Shown here in pieces: positions 38,873 to 51,826 of a stretch of 64,000 nucleotides of DNA; position 1 is the stretch's first letter, and every line of letters begins with the position of its first letter. The position numbers and the translations under genes are program-made. Below the pieces are notes generated by a model. The model was not told the origin of the DNA. It did no database searches and saw only the letters and a list, made by a program, of their open reading frames with translations. The DNA lies in assembly GCF_004193775.1 (NCBI RefSeq), contig NC_041010.1, positions 38,491,562 to 38,555,561 of the forward strand, in the 5' to 3' direction. Origin of the DNA: Glycine soja. Its lineage: Eukaryota; Streptophyta; Magnoliopsida; Fabales; Fabaceae.

Positions 38873-41800
38873 ATGTCCGTTGAACTCAAGCTCTCTCGTT
38901 CCAATCGTATCTATCGCCCTTCGGTAAAACCTTAACCAACATCTCTCTCTCTCTCTCTATATATATACATTGTTGATGATTTGAATTTCCAGGAAGCTCT
39001 GGAAGGAAAAATCGTTGTCAAAACTCAGTCTTCAATCTCCCACTATGGAATTCGCCTTACTGTCAAAGGATCCGTCAACTTGCAGGTACCCTCTTGTTTC
39101 ATTCTTCAGAAAATGATGGAAAGATGGAAATTTTATGCTCAAAATCACTCCTTTTTTGAAGCTCGAGGGGGATTCATATTGGGTTTTAATCATGTCAGTT
39201 GTTTTGAGTTTTTGATTTTGAAACTTGTTTTTATGCCTTATTGAAGGTTCGTGGAGGATCAGCTGGGGTTGTTGAATCATTCTACGGTGTTATTAAGCCC
39301 ATCCCTATTGTGTAAGTTTACTTGGGATTGATGAACAAATAACTTTTCAAAATAATTGATGTGTGTTCATGGCGAAATTACTAAATTGTGCATTTTTTTT
39401 AGTATAAAATTCTGTGTGTAATTGATGATCAGAGTAGAGTATCTTAGATTTTTAGTTATCCAAAGATGATACAACGTTTCCTCAAAAAGACCAAATTAAT
39501 TCAGTATTGTGAAGATGGAGATCCTATTTAGAGGTTCACTGTTATTGTTTTCTTTTATTTATTTCAAATTTTGGCCTAGAGGTGTATCTAAATGGATGAC
39601 AATGTTTTCTACCATATTTGATTGACCAATCATATGGTCTCCTTGTAAGTTATAACTACATATTTTGTAGATAACTACATATTTTTGTCAGATCAATCTG
39701 AATTTTTAATGGGATTTAGTCTGTTCTTCCTACCCTGGCTATAATCCACTTATAGTACATGTCATTTTATCTGAAGTGGGTAAACCTTCATGAATGTATG
39801 CTGTATATCATTTAATTTTTTTTCACGGTGAAAGTTTTAATTGTACCTTTTACCCATCACTTTCATCCAGGATGCTCTATAGCTAATTTTAGCTTGTAAG
39901 GGGATTACTGGTGTTAGAGAAAAAAATATGAAATTATTCCTTCATGATGTTTGTAAATTCTTCGGCTCACATTAAGACAAGTATACATGATTCTTGTGAT
40001 TGGCTTGTAACAGGAATAGGACCATTGAGGTTAAATCTTCTGGAAAGATTGGTTCTGGTACATCAGAGGTAGTGTATCAATAGCAAATGAATGAAATAAT
40101 GTCTATTTAAAGCAGTTTTATTTTGTGTAGTTACTTGAGTAGAATTATTTTCTGGCTTTTCCTGAGATAAATATTGCACGCCTGTAAATATTCTTTTATC
40201 TGCAGTCTACTGGAAAAAAGATTGAGCTACCCAGAAGAGAATTTTATTTTATTTATTGTGTTTGTTTTGGTAACTTTATATCATTAAAGCATCTAAATAA
40301 GAAAATTAGCTTAAAAACAAATAGGCTTAAGTGCTTAACTGGCATGTAATTTTCATAGAGGATCACACTTAATTATGGTGAAATTCTCTTCAATATCATT
40401 ATCTGATTTCTGGACAGGCATCCAACTGTAAGCCAGATTTCAATTGATGCTTTAATAGTTGTTTGATACATTGTATTTGGTAGCTCTTTCGGGTGTGTGA
40501 TTTTACCCATCAAATGTGTCTTTTCTCATTTAAATTCATCTTGGTAAAAGCAATGAAATTTAAAGTTGGAGAGGGTTTAATCACTAAAGTATTATTAGTA
40601 TATAATTTAGCATGCAAAGCATGGTATCAATTTTTCTAGCTTTTGGATTATTTCATTATTTAGAAATTGGCTGCTTCATTCTTTATATTTTATGTCTGTT
40701 CTCATTTATATGTGTGCATATGCTATTAAGTGGTCTAGAATACTTTTGATATGATTTCAGAGTTTTGATAAAAATATGATACCTTGCCACTAAACTAATT
40801 GCAATCTCTCACAGTTTGAAATAGCATATCAAGATTGGTTTATGTAAGCTATATCTGAGTTCCTTTCTTTGTTAGCATGCATTGTAAGTTTTGCAATCTT
40901 TATGGCAGATACCATTCTCAGTGAATCTTAGACAGCGGGATGAAAATTTAGAAAGATTTTATGAGACTTTCCATGGTGCAAACATTAGTATCCAGGTAAA
41001 ATTTTCTTAGAAAGTGCTTTATTGGGCAACTGATCTTTATGATGGAGTTATTATTTTTATTATTCTACAGTCCTAATATTGTTTTTCATCTCTTTTCGTG
41101 ACATTTATTGAAGAGTTTAAAATTGATCTGCTGCCAGTATAAATTCTTTTTGTTACCCAGTTACGCACTGAACATGACAGTGCCACATTTTGGTAACCAA
41201 GGTTTGGTTTGCCATGTGGTTCACTAGTGGTATAAAGTTTTTACATTGTCAAAGTATCACAATTAAATCATTTTCCAAGCCTTTTTCTCTTCATTTTTTT
41301 ACATAATTTAGAAGGTTGGTGATTGATAGCCTCTATAGTATTTGGCAACTGTAGATATATCTCGTGGATACTTGCATAAATCATTATCAGCAACAATGGA
41401 ACTCATTGTTGAAAGTGATAAAGGTATGATTGTGTTAGGTCCAAATCTTTATTCTTTATTTTTTTCATGTGAACCAATAAAGTACTAAACTACTAGTCTC
41501 TCTTTTGTGGAAAATTCAGCTGATCTTCTTCAAAGACCACTTTCTCCAGAGATGGCAATCTTTTACATTACCCAAGACACTCAAAGGCATCCTCTACTTC
41601 CTGAATTAAAATCTGGTATGTTGATTTACCTTCAATCATTCAATGAGTACACATGTTCACTTGGTGTTGTTAAAAGACTGATGAAAAGAAAAATTGTGCA
41701 ATTGTTTCACGCCTTAATATCTCACATCACAAGTTGTAACTCGCTTTCATCTTCTGTGGTTGAATTAACCTTGTGATTATATTATGGAAAAAATGCATTA

Positions 41801-43059
41801 GTTTTTTTTTTTCACGGTGCAAATAAAAGATACATTAGTTGTGCACTTGAAAAGTTGAATTGTATTATGTAAACACTAAACATCAATGAGAAAAGGTCAT
41901 GTGGCTCATGCAACAAAGATATTCATGAATAGGTGGATTTCGGGTGACAGGAAAAATCTGTACTCAATGTTCTTTGTCTGGTCCTATTAGTGGTGAGTTA
42001 ACTGTAGAAACATCTGCAGTTCCAATTCATTCAATTGATCTTCAGTTGTTTCGAGTTGAGTCCATTCTTCTCGGGGAGAAAATTGTGACCGAAACCTCTC
42101 TGGTTCAAACAACACAGGCAAGTGATGCTGGATTTGTATTAAAGCATACATGGCAATTCAAAATAAGCTGTTAATTCTCTTTTTTATTTAGCAGATAGCA
42201 GATGGAGATGTGTGCCGCAATATGACGCTGCCTATTTATGTAATAGTACCGCGCCTTTTGACCTGTCCAACAACTTTAGCTGGGTATGTGTCCCTTACAT
42301 GATGATTCTCCTCCAATGTATTTCACAAGAGTCACACACACGCACATGGGTCATTGTACTTGATGATTCTATGTTAAGAACCTTGGGAGAACCACACCAC
42401 ACCACGGAAGTTAGTTGTTGTAGTTGGAAAGCCCAAAGTCTTATAAAGACCACGCTATAATCTCATACTTCCAGCGTGGGACTCATGTTCCATACCATGG
42501 TAGAAGGTTTGAGATACCAATTGTTAAGAACCGTGAAATAACCTCAAAAACTAACTGTTGTAGTTGGAGAGTCCAAAGCCTTATAAACCCTACACTAGAA
42601 CCTCATACTTCCATAAGGGACTTAAGGCACATACCTTGCAATTGGATCCTAACATTCTCCAACACGATGATTCTCCTCCAATGTGTTTAGCACTTTCCAT
42701 TTCATGAATATGTTCTCATGAGTTACTTTGTGCTATTATTGGATACTGAATCGACTAAGTTTGATCTCAATGCTATTATTTCGTGCAGTCCCTTCTCAGT
42801 TGAGTTCAAAGTTGCCATTGTTATAAGCTTTCAGTCAGAGCTAAGTAAATTGCACAAAAAATCCGACCCCAAAACTCCGAGACTCTGGGTAGGTTCAGGT
42901 CCATTGTTAGATATGTGATCATTTATTAATCTTCAATTTGAAGTATCATTTTTGTTTTAAGCTGGCAAATTAAGACATGTTTCTGACTAGCAATTTTCTT
43001 TTGTGAACTTTCAGCTGGCAATGGAAACATTACCGCTAGAGTTGATTCGGACAAAGTAA
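38873..43059 (+). CDS. VPS26C: VPS26C / DSCR3-like retriever subunit
   Basis: VPS26C (DSCR3) is an arrestin-fold subunit of the retriever complex, which recycles membrane cargo from endosomes; the Arabidopsis orthologue acts in root-hair growth. Eleven exons: 38873-38923, 38993-39085, 39247-39311, 40014-40068, 40909-40995, 41339-41423, 41520-41615, 41933-42117, 42195-42283, 42789-42888 and 43015-43059. They join into 316 residues without a break, the usual family length. Recognisable stretches are MSVELKLSRSNRIYRPSEAL, HYGIRLTVKGSVNLQ, SGKIGSGTSEIPF, FYETFHGANISIQY, HSIDLQLFRVES and the C-terminus ETLPLELIRTK. Intron 8 starts with GC (acacag|gcaagt), the accepted GC-AG class; the rest are GT-AG. 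Intron 1 has (TC)9(TA)n, and intron 9 carries a small TRIM-like insertion. It converges with the minus-strand epimerase gene. It appears functional. Confidence 0.93.
42372..42654. mobile_element. TRIM-like double-LTR remnant in VPS26C intron 9
   Basis: Two related units lie head to tail (42372-42521 and 42522-42654). Each starts tgttaagaacc and shares gttgtagttgga, cttataaa and ctcatacttcc. The second ends cctaaca, so the whole has TG...CA ends. The flanks are ttcta and ttctc (4 of 5). There is no internal coding region. A separate 19-bp direct repeat (gatgattctcctccaatgt at 42301-42319 and 42666-42684) brackets it. It lies wholly within the intron, so the protein is unaffected. Confidence 0.5.
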
Positions 43060-43722
43060 GATGATTTGATTGTGTGGTTTCTCAAAATATGACTTGATTT
43101 CAATATGGAACATGGCTTTACTCATGCAACATTTGATTTCTCAAGTTTCATGTAATGTAACTCGATCTTCACACTTGCAACATTTGTTTCCAGATGATTT
43201 ACAGCAGCAATGTGTTGACAAACATTTCTTAGTCTCTCATCCAAACTAAGCGATTCACTCTGATAGAAAATGCTAGTTATTTTAAAAATCATCACGGGTG
43301 GATCTAGAACGCTACTCATTATATTAATTTGAAGATACCTTTCTATTTTATGTAACTAAAATTTAATATTATTGTTATCTTAATTAATTCTAATTTCAAT
43401 TCAGTTTTTAAATTTCGATGTGCTATATTAATAAAGATAATTCTTGATTTTAAAACTTAATGTAACTTTTTACTAGGTTGTAAAAATCTTATCTCTTTAA
43501 TTTATTTCAATTGAATATAATAGAGTATTTATTTTTATCATTAGGCTACAAGGAACAAAAACGTCACGTAATGGATGATGATGACGTCTCAATTTGTTAA
43601 CAATGTTAGTAGTTAGTCTAACCAAGGATGAAAACAGGTCAATTGATTATAGACGAAAAGTTCAATTCTAAAAGTATGGTATGAAAAATCAATTTTGTCG
43701 AACAAGTTCCTCAAATTTAAAG

Positions 43723-44018
43723 GGTTGAATTAATTTTTTATTCTCTAATTTATTATTTGGATTTAATTTGATTTTTTTATTTTTTTTCAATTTAGTCCTT
43801 TAATTTTTAAAATTGGTTTATTTTTTTAAGAAATATACATTTTGTGGTGGTTTAAAATTAGTGACAATTTTGAAACAAAATATAATTTCTTACAATCTAT
43901 ATTTAAGGATCAAATTAAATTAATTTAAAAATTAAAGGACTAAATTAAATTCATAAAAAATTAAAGGACTAAACTGAATCTAAAAAATAAATTAAAAGAC
44001 TAAATAATTAATTTAACC
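43723..44018. mobile_element. Foldback MITE, possibly Mutator-type
   Basis: The outer ends are ggttgaattaatt and, inverted, ggttaaattaatt. About 100 bases on each side pair imperfectly (blocks like tttagtcctttaattttt and its complement). Flanking 9-mers aatttaaag and aatttgaaa match at seven of nine positions. No coding capacity. Confidence 0.5.
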
Positions 44019-44413
44019 AATTTGAAAACATAAAATAATACACATAACTTTTTACCATAAAAAAATAGTACATGTAACCTCAGTAAAAATTAAATGAAAA
44101 AGTATTTAATATTTTAGAAACATAAAAAACTTTGAAAACTGCTTAAAAAAAACTTTGAATACATTGTAACTTGTTTTCCAATATTTATTAAGACTTATCC
44201 ACCAGTTTGTTTGTTATGTCAAAAAAATAAAATAACGAGTTTATTTGTTAATACTTGATAGTCAATCGAGTTACTCATTGCTAAATAAAGACATCGAAGT
44301 TTTTTGCTTGTCCACATGTTTTTTTTATTATAGTTTTACTCGTATTGAATCACTCATTTTGCATAAAAAAAAATTTATGAGCGAGTCATGAGTGTATATA
44401 TATATATATATAT

Positions 44414-44846
44414 AATTAAATTAATAATTTGATCTCTATAGTTTCATAATTTATATCCTTTAGTTTCAATAATTTATATTTTATTTACTTTTTAGTCTTT
44501 ATTATAAAAAAATATAAAAATAATTAGCTACAAATTAATTATAAATGATCAACAATTTTTTTTTACAAATTATCTTACGATAAATTAGTTGATAATATTA
44601 TTTGATAAAGTCTAAAAATGAATTAAAATATAAATTATAAAAATTAAAAATATCACTTTCAAACTATAGGAACTAAAAAAGAATTAAAAGGTAAATTACA
44701 AAGATTAAAAAAACTGTTTTCAAACTACAGAGATGAAGAGAGAATTAAAATATAAACGATATAAACTAAAAAAATCATTTTAAAATTATAAAGACTAAAA
44801 GATATAAATGATGAAACTATAAGGATTAAATGAATATATATATATC
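44414..44846. repeat. Foldback repeat with internal subrepeats
   Basis: The left end (gtttcataatttatatcc) pairs with the right end (gatataaatgatgaaac). The right half contains several diverged copies of a block of the type caaactacagagat...aattaaaatataaa. The limits are approximate and no target duplication was found. Confidence 0.4.
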
Positions 44847-45462
44847 ATCAATAAAAACAAAAGAAAAAAATTGTAATGACAAAAACATTGAGATCAAGTA
44901 AAACTTTATATATATATTTTAAGAAAATTGAAATTATAATTTGTTAAAATATTATGCGTGTACCTATCTTACAATCCAGCAACGTTGATGAAATGGTATG
45001 GGGTCTAGTAAGAATGGTCTGTACTATGTACACTGTTAAATCTGCTTATTTTTTTATTTTTATGTTCAACACAGAGAGGCTGCTTGTACACATTTTCAAC
45101 CTCCAATTAAAAGAAGTCCTTAGTCCCTTTTAGCAAATGCAGTTGTGGTGGAAGTAATAATCAAACTCAACATGATAATAGTTCTTGTGGTATACATTTT
45201 ATTGTAAGAAACAAAACAATTTCCATTTAACAAGCGGCAAAGCGATGGATGTTAGTGATTCTTAGAAAGAGGGATTCATTTTGCAATATAATGTCAACTT
45301 TTAGAATTGATAAAACAGCACAAATTGAGACAATGAAATGATCATTCAATTATTTGAACACAAACAAGTGTTTATTTCAGGAGAAGCCTACTAAGTTCAG
45401 GTTCTAAATCATAATATGCAGATCAAGATGTCTACCTGATTGCTATGCCACTCCAACAAACA

Positions 45463-47662
45463 TCACTCAAGTGAAAACTCAAACAACATGGTATGTTGAT
45501 ACTTCTCGCCCGGACGAACCACAACAGAAGGAAAATTTGGCTGGTTTATGGCATTAGGGAATCCCTGTGTCTCGAGACATAACCCAGCATGCTTTCCATA
45601 TATAGCACCTCCTTTTCCTTGAACACCATTCACATAGTTTGCAGTGTAAAATTGCACACCAGGGGCATTTGTCCACAAGTTAAGTACTCTTGAACTTGAT
45701 GGATCCCTCACTTTTGCAGCATGTCTCAAACCCTCTTTCTCTTCCCCACAATCAAGCACATAATTGTGATCATATCCCAGTCCAACCTGACTAATGGTGC
45801 TGCCTATTCTATTAAAAGATGTAAAATCAAAAGGGGTACCCTTCACTGGCATGATTTCACCGGTTGGCACGGTATTCTCGTTCACAGGTGTGATATGATT
45901 AGCCCATAACTGAATTGAATGGTCAAGTATATTCCCTGAGTTGTGGCCAGCTAAGTTCCAGTAGGTATGCTGAGCTAAGTTAACTATGGTGGGCTTGCCC
46001 TTTGGCACTCCTTCCATGTCAAGCCTCAGAGTTGTGCTTGAGGTGAGTGTGTAAGTGGCAGTAACAGTGATATCCCCAGGATAACCTTATATAACAGAAA
46101 ACAAAAGCCAAATAAAGGGAAAGGAAGAGCATAATGATACTTAAAAGTGAGGGAGAAAAACAGAATAGACACTACCTTCCTCTCCATCATGACTGTGGCA
46201 CTTAAAAGTGATTGAGGGGGTTTCGCCTTTCTTATGTTCAACTACCTCCCATACCTTCTTATCAAACCCAACATTTCCACCTGAAATTTGGAGAGGGGAC
46301 AGTGGATCAAGAAAACAGCAAACAAAATTCATACTTCATAGATTATTGTGTGATTTTCTTTCTTTAGAAAACATTAACTTAATGTCATTTCAAATTCCAT
46401 TTCAGAATCACATTATTAGTGAAAACAACACACAATAACATCTAAAACATTATAATCAGGTAGTCTATCATTCTTGAGAATAACAGGTAATCTTGTATTA
46501 GCCAAGTCCATGACAAATCCATACATGCTTCGCCTTTATTTTCAAAGTCAATTTTCATGGAATGGAAGAAATAGTCAAATAGATATGTTAAAATAAGAGT
46601 TCACATTTTCATAACCATTATAATCAGATCCTAGTTCACATGCATATGTTAAAATAATCAAAAGGATTGGTTTAGCTACACAATCCACAATTGGCCATTT
46701 CAACCTCCTGGCCAAAATACAGCACAAGGAAAACTATGCAAACATAGAAATTGATACCATGGAGACTGTTTGGTGGATTGTTGATAGGCAAAGAGTAATG
46801 AATCCCATCAAGTGTAAACTTGCCATCCTTAATTCGGTTAGCAACTCGACCCACAATGCAGCCAAAATAAGGAGCAAGACCTTTCTGCTTGCAAGCAACA
46901 AAAATTCAGTAAATCAACCATCAGAAAAAACTGAAAAGTATAAACATAAACACGAAGCAAGGAAAGCTAATCTTGATCATCCAACCAACCATTCATGGAC
47001 AGTTAAGATTACATAATCATGATGAACTTTATTTTTAATTAAATTAGAGTACACTGACAGTGTAAAGATTTTTTATAGGAACTACTACTTTAATAGTCAT
47101 ATCTGAGATGTCAACCTGAAATGCTAATCAATGTGGGATTTCCAGCACACATCCCTCACTCGGCCTGAACATCTCGAGTGTGAAGTTTGCAAGACTAAAG
47201 TTCGATAACAGGTGACTCAATAGGCCTAAACAACCACTAGGATAGGCTCTAAAGCGAGGATTTAACATTATTTACATGGAGTATTTTGGCCCAAACATCT
47301 CCAACAAGAAGATTTTTTTATTGGTTGACAATGTATGTAAAAAAATTATAATGAAAGTACATGGAAATTAAAGTCAACTTTTTTTGGTAATGTATATTGT
47401 CACTATCATTTGAATAATTTTATGCAAAATATTCTTCATTGAACAAACCAATAATATAAAAAAACTATAAAATTTGACAAAATAAGAATAGCAATAGACA
47501 CGTTAGAGTCACAACGGATCACTTCCATAGTTTCTCATAGGTCATCCATCATTCCATTGTTTCATCATGAAAGGTTGAATTTTGAAAAGTGAAACTTGAT
47601 GCCAATCAACCAATCGAGCCTATGCAAGCCATAACAAAATTACCCATTCCGACAAATGCTAG

Positions 47663-47726
<64 letters not shown>

Positions 47727-47993
47727 AAATAGCAAAATTAAATGGGACCTGATAGGATTCAACAGATTCAAGGCCAAGAACAACGTCAGATAACACACCT
47801 TGAAAACAGAAAGAGAGAGAGTGAAACGCAAATAGCAATGAATGAAAATGAAAATGAAAAATTGGAACGGAAAAAGACCATCTTTTCCAGGTACGGATAA
47901 GGAGATGATGGTGCAGCCGAGATTGGTGAGGAGGACCTGCATGCTTCCATTGTTGAGTTCGAAGGTCTCTGGTTTGGGGCTCTCATCCGCCAT
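45463..47993 (-). CDS. Aldose 1-epimerase (galactose mutarotase)
   Basis: This enzyme interconverts alpha and beta anomers of aldoses such as glucose and galactose; the plant proteins are mostly cytosolic. Five minus-strand exons: 47993-47879, 47798-47749, 46884-46758, 46280-46176 and 46085-45463. They join to 339 residues with no break, close to the usual length of about 340. Family motifs in order: [55 protein letters not shown], carrying the catalytic-region His; GYDHNYVLD; and [18 protein letters not shown], carrying the general-base Glu. The C-terminus FEFSLE is normal. I see no signal peptide. Exon 2 is only 50 bases. Intron 2 holds a (TA)29 repeat and a TRIM-like remnant. Convergent with VPS26C. 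It appears functional. Confidence 0.93.
47040..47340. repeat. TRIM/LTR-like remnant in epimerase intron 2
   Basis: The segment contains caatgtgggatttccagcac and a nearby ggcctgaacatctcgagtg motif, which resemble short LTR (TRIM-type) repeats common in legume introns. Ends and target duplication were not resolved, so the limits are approximate. Confidence 0.35.
47666..47723. repeat. (TA)29 microsatellite in epimerase intron 2
   Basis: A 58-base uninterrupted TA run starting 26 bases downstream (on the minus strand) of the exon 2 donor. It is likely to be length-polymorphic. Confidence 0.95.
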
Positions 47994-49683
47994 TGGGATC
48001 GGAGAGAGAGGATATGAATGTGAATGAATGTTCTGATGCGATCGAATCAGCGCTACCTCAATCAGCGCTACAACAACAACAGGAGAACTAACTAATCCTA
48101 ATGAATAGTGTGAGTCATATCAGGTTATTATATTTATATAATATCCAGCTTTCATCACCTGTAACTGTCTCATGTGATATTTTTTATGCCTCATTATCTT
48201 TCTATTGATGCAGACCTCTTCAATCTATTGACTTTAATTTGTACGTAATATTTTATTTTATGTTAAAGATTGTATATTTTCAATTAATAAAATAATTTGA
48301 TCCTTTAAAAAAAAAATAATAGTATGAGGTAATAATTTATGATTATGAGATATACATTACAAACATAAAATAATTTTATATATCATCGTTTATTTGATTT
48401 TTAGGTTAATTTTTTTTATAAAAATAAATAAATTTATCATAAGTTATGATTTATTTGGATACGTGTGTGAAATTATTTTAAACTATTGATACCTGCTCAT
48501 TTTTCTTTATGATTATAACTTAATGATTATATATCGATAATATAAAGTTTTATCTTGATAGTATATATAATTAAACATATTCTATCTTATTATTATTATT
48601 AGACACTTTGAACATAATCACACAAACCAATAAAAAGAATTAAATACAATTAATTTTATTATTTTTTAAATGTTACTAATGGATTATTTTTATTTTTATT
48701 AATAATCATTAATTTGTTATAAATGATGTGAGGATATTAAAGTCAAAGTATTTATGAACTAAAATATGTTATAAAAAGAATAATCATTTTTTTCTTTATG
48801 ATGTCTTACAATATAATAAATATTAGGGAAAATATAATTTAGTCCCCATAGAGACCAATTTTATTGGTTATAATTCTGAAAATCTTGTCAAATAAGTGTC
48901 ATACTTCTTTTCATTTTTCTGCCCTCGGCTCCACTCTTTACTTCTCCCTCTCCATTTTGGTACCATCAACAATCCCCTCCAGCAATTCCTCCATTGACAA
49001 TGAATATGAACTTCATTTTTTTTCCTTCAATTTCTTAAGTTTTAGGAAGAAGATAAATAAAAAAAATGATAAACACGTGTATGATGAAGAATGACATTTA
49101 TTTTCTTAAAAGCTTAATAATAAAAGAAATGATGAGAATCCAAACCCATTAACAACAACTCCAACTATAATTCATCCACCCACAGTTACCCAAGTTACCC
49201 AACTGTTTATATATCGTATAATATAATATGAAATATTCTCATTTTGGATCATTCATTATATAACTCTTTTGATACGAATTAAATAAGATGAGTCTCATAT
49301 ATAAATTATCACCTAAAACCATTACACACATAGAATAGATGGCCAACCATTATTATTATTATTATTTAAAGTGTTATACTGTGTTGGATTTATTATGGTT
49401 AGAGTGGGTTAATTTTTCAAATGTTTCCACCCCATTTGTGGCCAACCCTCACACCATACTAAACACATATTATGGTCAACCTTATTGTTGCTACTTGTTA
49501 ATTAACACCTCATCAATGTATTTAGCGAGAGAACTCGTGTTCAATTTCCCTAGGGCCAATGCCAATCACGCACCGCGAGTGGGCTTAATTTCTGACCCAG
49601 TGGATTAGGGAACACTTGTGATCTCTGACCCAGAATAAAAAAAATACGACTAATCGACTATGGCAATCAAAATGAAGAGAAGA
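47994..49683. other. Epimerase promoter side and intergenic DNA
   Basis: The first 100 bases hold the presumed 5' leader of the epimerase gene. The rest is AT-rich, with a mildly C-rich patch at 48900-49000 and an open frame at 49339-49608 lacking any recognisable domain. Confidence 0.5.
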
Positions 49684-50310
49684 AATAAAAAATTATCAAC
49701 TCTTCACATCCAACATGGAATTAGGAAAACATCAGCTCCAAATAGGCCACTGTGTAGTGTAGCCTAACTCCTCTAATTCAAAGATGTAAAATTACTTAAA
49801 ATTTTTATAAGAGATTTAAAAACCTAAATCTTTTAAAGTCACACCTTTGCAACTTTTTTAAGATATTCGTTTAACATATAAAGGACTATTGTGAATCGTT
49901 TCTCTTGATTTCTTGATTTTGACTTGAATCAACGTTGAATAACTTCAATCTTTTGACATTATCAAAATCTTCATACATCATATGCACTTACAATAAAAAA
50001 TTATCAACTCTCCACATCCAACATGGAACTAGGAAAGCATTAGCTGCAGTTAGGCCATGGTGTAGTGTAGCCTAACTCCACTGATCCAACAAATAAACGA
50101 TATACAAACCACTCATGTAATTAAATTCAACAACAATAGAAATGTAACTTAATATATAACTGAGACATGTCACAGCATATCCAATGTGGAATGCTAAAAA
50201 CATCAGCAGCAGTGAGGCCACTGCATAATCCAACTACTCTGATCAAACAAATACAAAATTTACAAACCATTCATGTAAAGTCAAGAACAATAGAAATGTC
50301 ATTTAATATG
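49684..50310. repeat. Three diverged direct repeats next to a PPR remnant
   Basis: Units at about 49684-49791, 49992-50155 and 50160-50310 share the pattern catccaacatggaa, aggaaa(g/a)cat, taggcca and gtgtagtgtagcctaactc. The second and third also share caaaccactcatgtaa and caatagaaatgt. The third runs directly into the 3' side of the PPR pseudogene, so these units are probably tandemly duplicated PPR 3'-flanking DNA. Confidence 0.55.
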
Positions 50311-50330
50311 GAAATGAGGTGTGTGACCTT

Positions 50331-50650
50331 TTATCTTTTCACCAAGCCTCTAGTGATCATTTCACAAAGAAGTTTCTCTGCCTTATCAGCCTCACTTTTC
50401 AAAGAGAGCACACATAATTATTTGGAATGTCATAGCATTAGGGATGCAACCATTGTCTTCCATTTTTTACCGCAAAGTGAATGTCTCATCAAGCAAACAT
50501 GCGATTGAATTCAGAGAAAACATTTTCAAAGGATGGAGGCTGAGAGTGAAAGTGAGAATGGAGGGTTGAGAGTGAGGGGTTTGGAAGAAAAGAGGGAAAA
50601 TTGGGAATGGAAAGAGAGGCAGAAAACCTTAACCTTGTTGGCAGTGACAT
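50331..50650 (-). pseudogene. PPR pseudogene with large internal deletion
   Basis: Read on the minus strand, it starts at an ATG at 50650 with MSLPTRLRFSASLSIPNF, clearly the leader of the PPR genes at 18.6 and 54.1 kb, and continues to FNRMF. It then jumps, within a few bases of tgctt-type microhomology, to the end of repeat 13 and repeat 14 (MEDNGCIPNA...). About 440 codons are missing. The remaining C-terminus has a 2-base frameshift (ctctttgaaaag|tgaggctgat compared with the intact copies). It is a separate duplicate and not part of the 3.4-kb inverted copy, because its leader differs at several positions. It is not expected to be functional. Confidence 0.85.
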
Positions 50651-51826
50651 TTTGTTATGTTTATGTGTTGTGGCAACTGGCAAGTTTGACCTGATAATCT
50701 CATGCAACTTTTAACATGTTGGATGTCTACACTATGAATTCGAATTGCCACTGCAATCCTCTCTGCTCTGAGGAATCAAAGTGCTACATGATATATCTTC
50801 AATTTTATTAAGATTTAGAATATCAATATCAATATCAATATTAGAAGAAATATAGATGCTTGTATTTCTTAGCCCTGGTGTATTTTTACATTAAAAATCA
50901 AATATAAACAGACCTGAAGCAACCATGATTGTAATAGGAATCAAATGAGAAAAGTAAATAGGACTTACGTTGAAAATCACTTTTGTCCCTGAATCTAAAT
51001 CAATATGATTGCAGAATCAAGTGGAAACATGGAAAAAAAGTAACTCACACAACTCCAGGAGTACTACCCCTCCTTTCCAACCAACAACACTCCAAATCCA
51101 ATCTAACTCAATAGTTTTCCTCCTATTTATACCTTCTGACTTCTCCCTCTCTTTCAATTTGGTTAGGATGTCTAACTAAATCACTGTTAAATTTACCTGT
51201 TAACAACTTCAACTAACCCTTGTGTGAGCATACAGAAGCCCACCTTGTGCTTGCTATTTTTCCTTCTAGGCTCTAGCATAGCTGTTTTAATTTGATGTCT
51301 GCAAATGAAGTTGCTCTGATTGGAAGGCTTTGTATACATTGCATCAATTCGAACATCAAGCAAGCAAGGTTGATTAGCAACAACAAAGTAGAGCTGGTCA
51401 TGGAAAGGTGCATCGATGATTCTAAGAAACGATGTTGTACCACTCTCAACAATGTAGATAGAGATAAACCCAAGAGATAGAGAATGGAACTTAAAAAGCT
51501 CTTGCCGCAGTATAAAATAATGCTAACATATAAAGATATTGATACTTAACATATAGCAATGAAACTGACAAACAATCTTGTCTGTAACTTATCAGAATTA
51601 GAATTTGGGTTTAGGTTCAAACTCAACCCCAGAAAAACAGTTTATAAGGTGAGAATTGCCTAAACTTTATAGCACTACTGAGGACCCCCCCCCCCCGGCC
51701 AACACCCACCCACCCATCATCTAACATAACACATGTTAGCACACAAACGAAAAGGAACAAAAAATTCAGACTTTAGCAAATTGGCTTACACCCAGAGTCC
51801 ATTAAAATGGCATGGTTACTAATATA
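50651..51826. other. Spacer between PPR pseudogene and PPR copy B
   Basis: Contains a C12 homopolymer at 51685-51696 in otherwise AT-rich DNA. It also has a moderately complex stretch at 51240-51480 with open frames on both strands (62 and 66 codons) whose translations I do not recognise. No gene is called. Confidence 0.5.

Larger units (their letters stand above)
43060..45462. other. Intergenic region between convergent genes
   Basis: 2.4 kb between the ends of VPS26C and the aldose epimerase. Contents are two foldback elements (43723-44018 and about 44414-44846), a (TA)n run at 44394-44414 and AT-rich spacer. No gene recognised. Confidence 0.6.

Noticed and set aside
51273..51480. Short open frames on both strands in a complex segment
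   Set aside because: I considered a transposon pol remnant, but neither translation shows a motif I can name.
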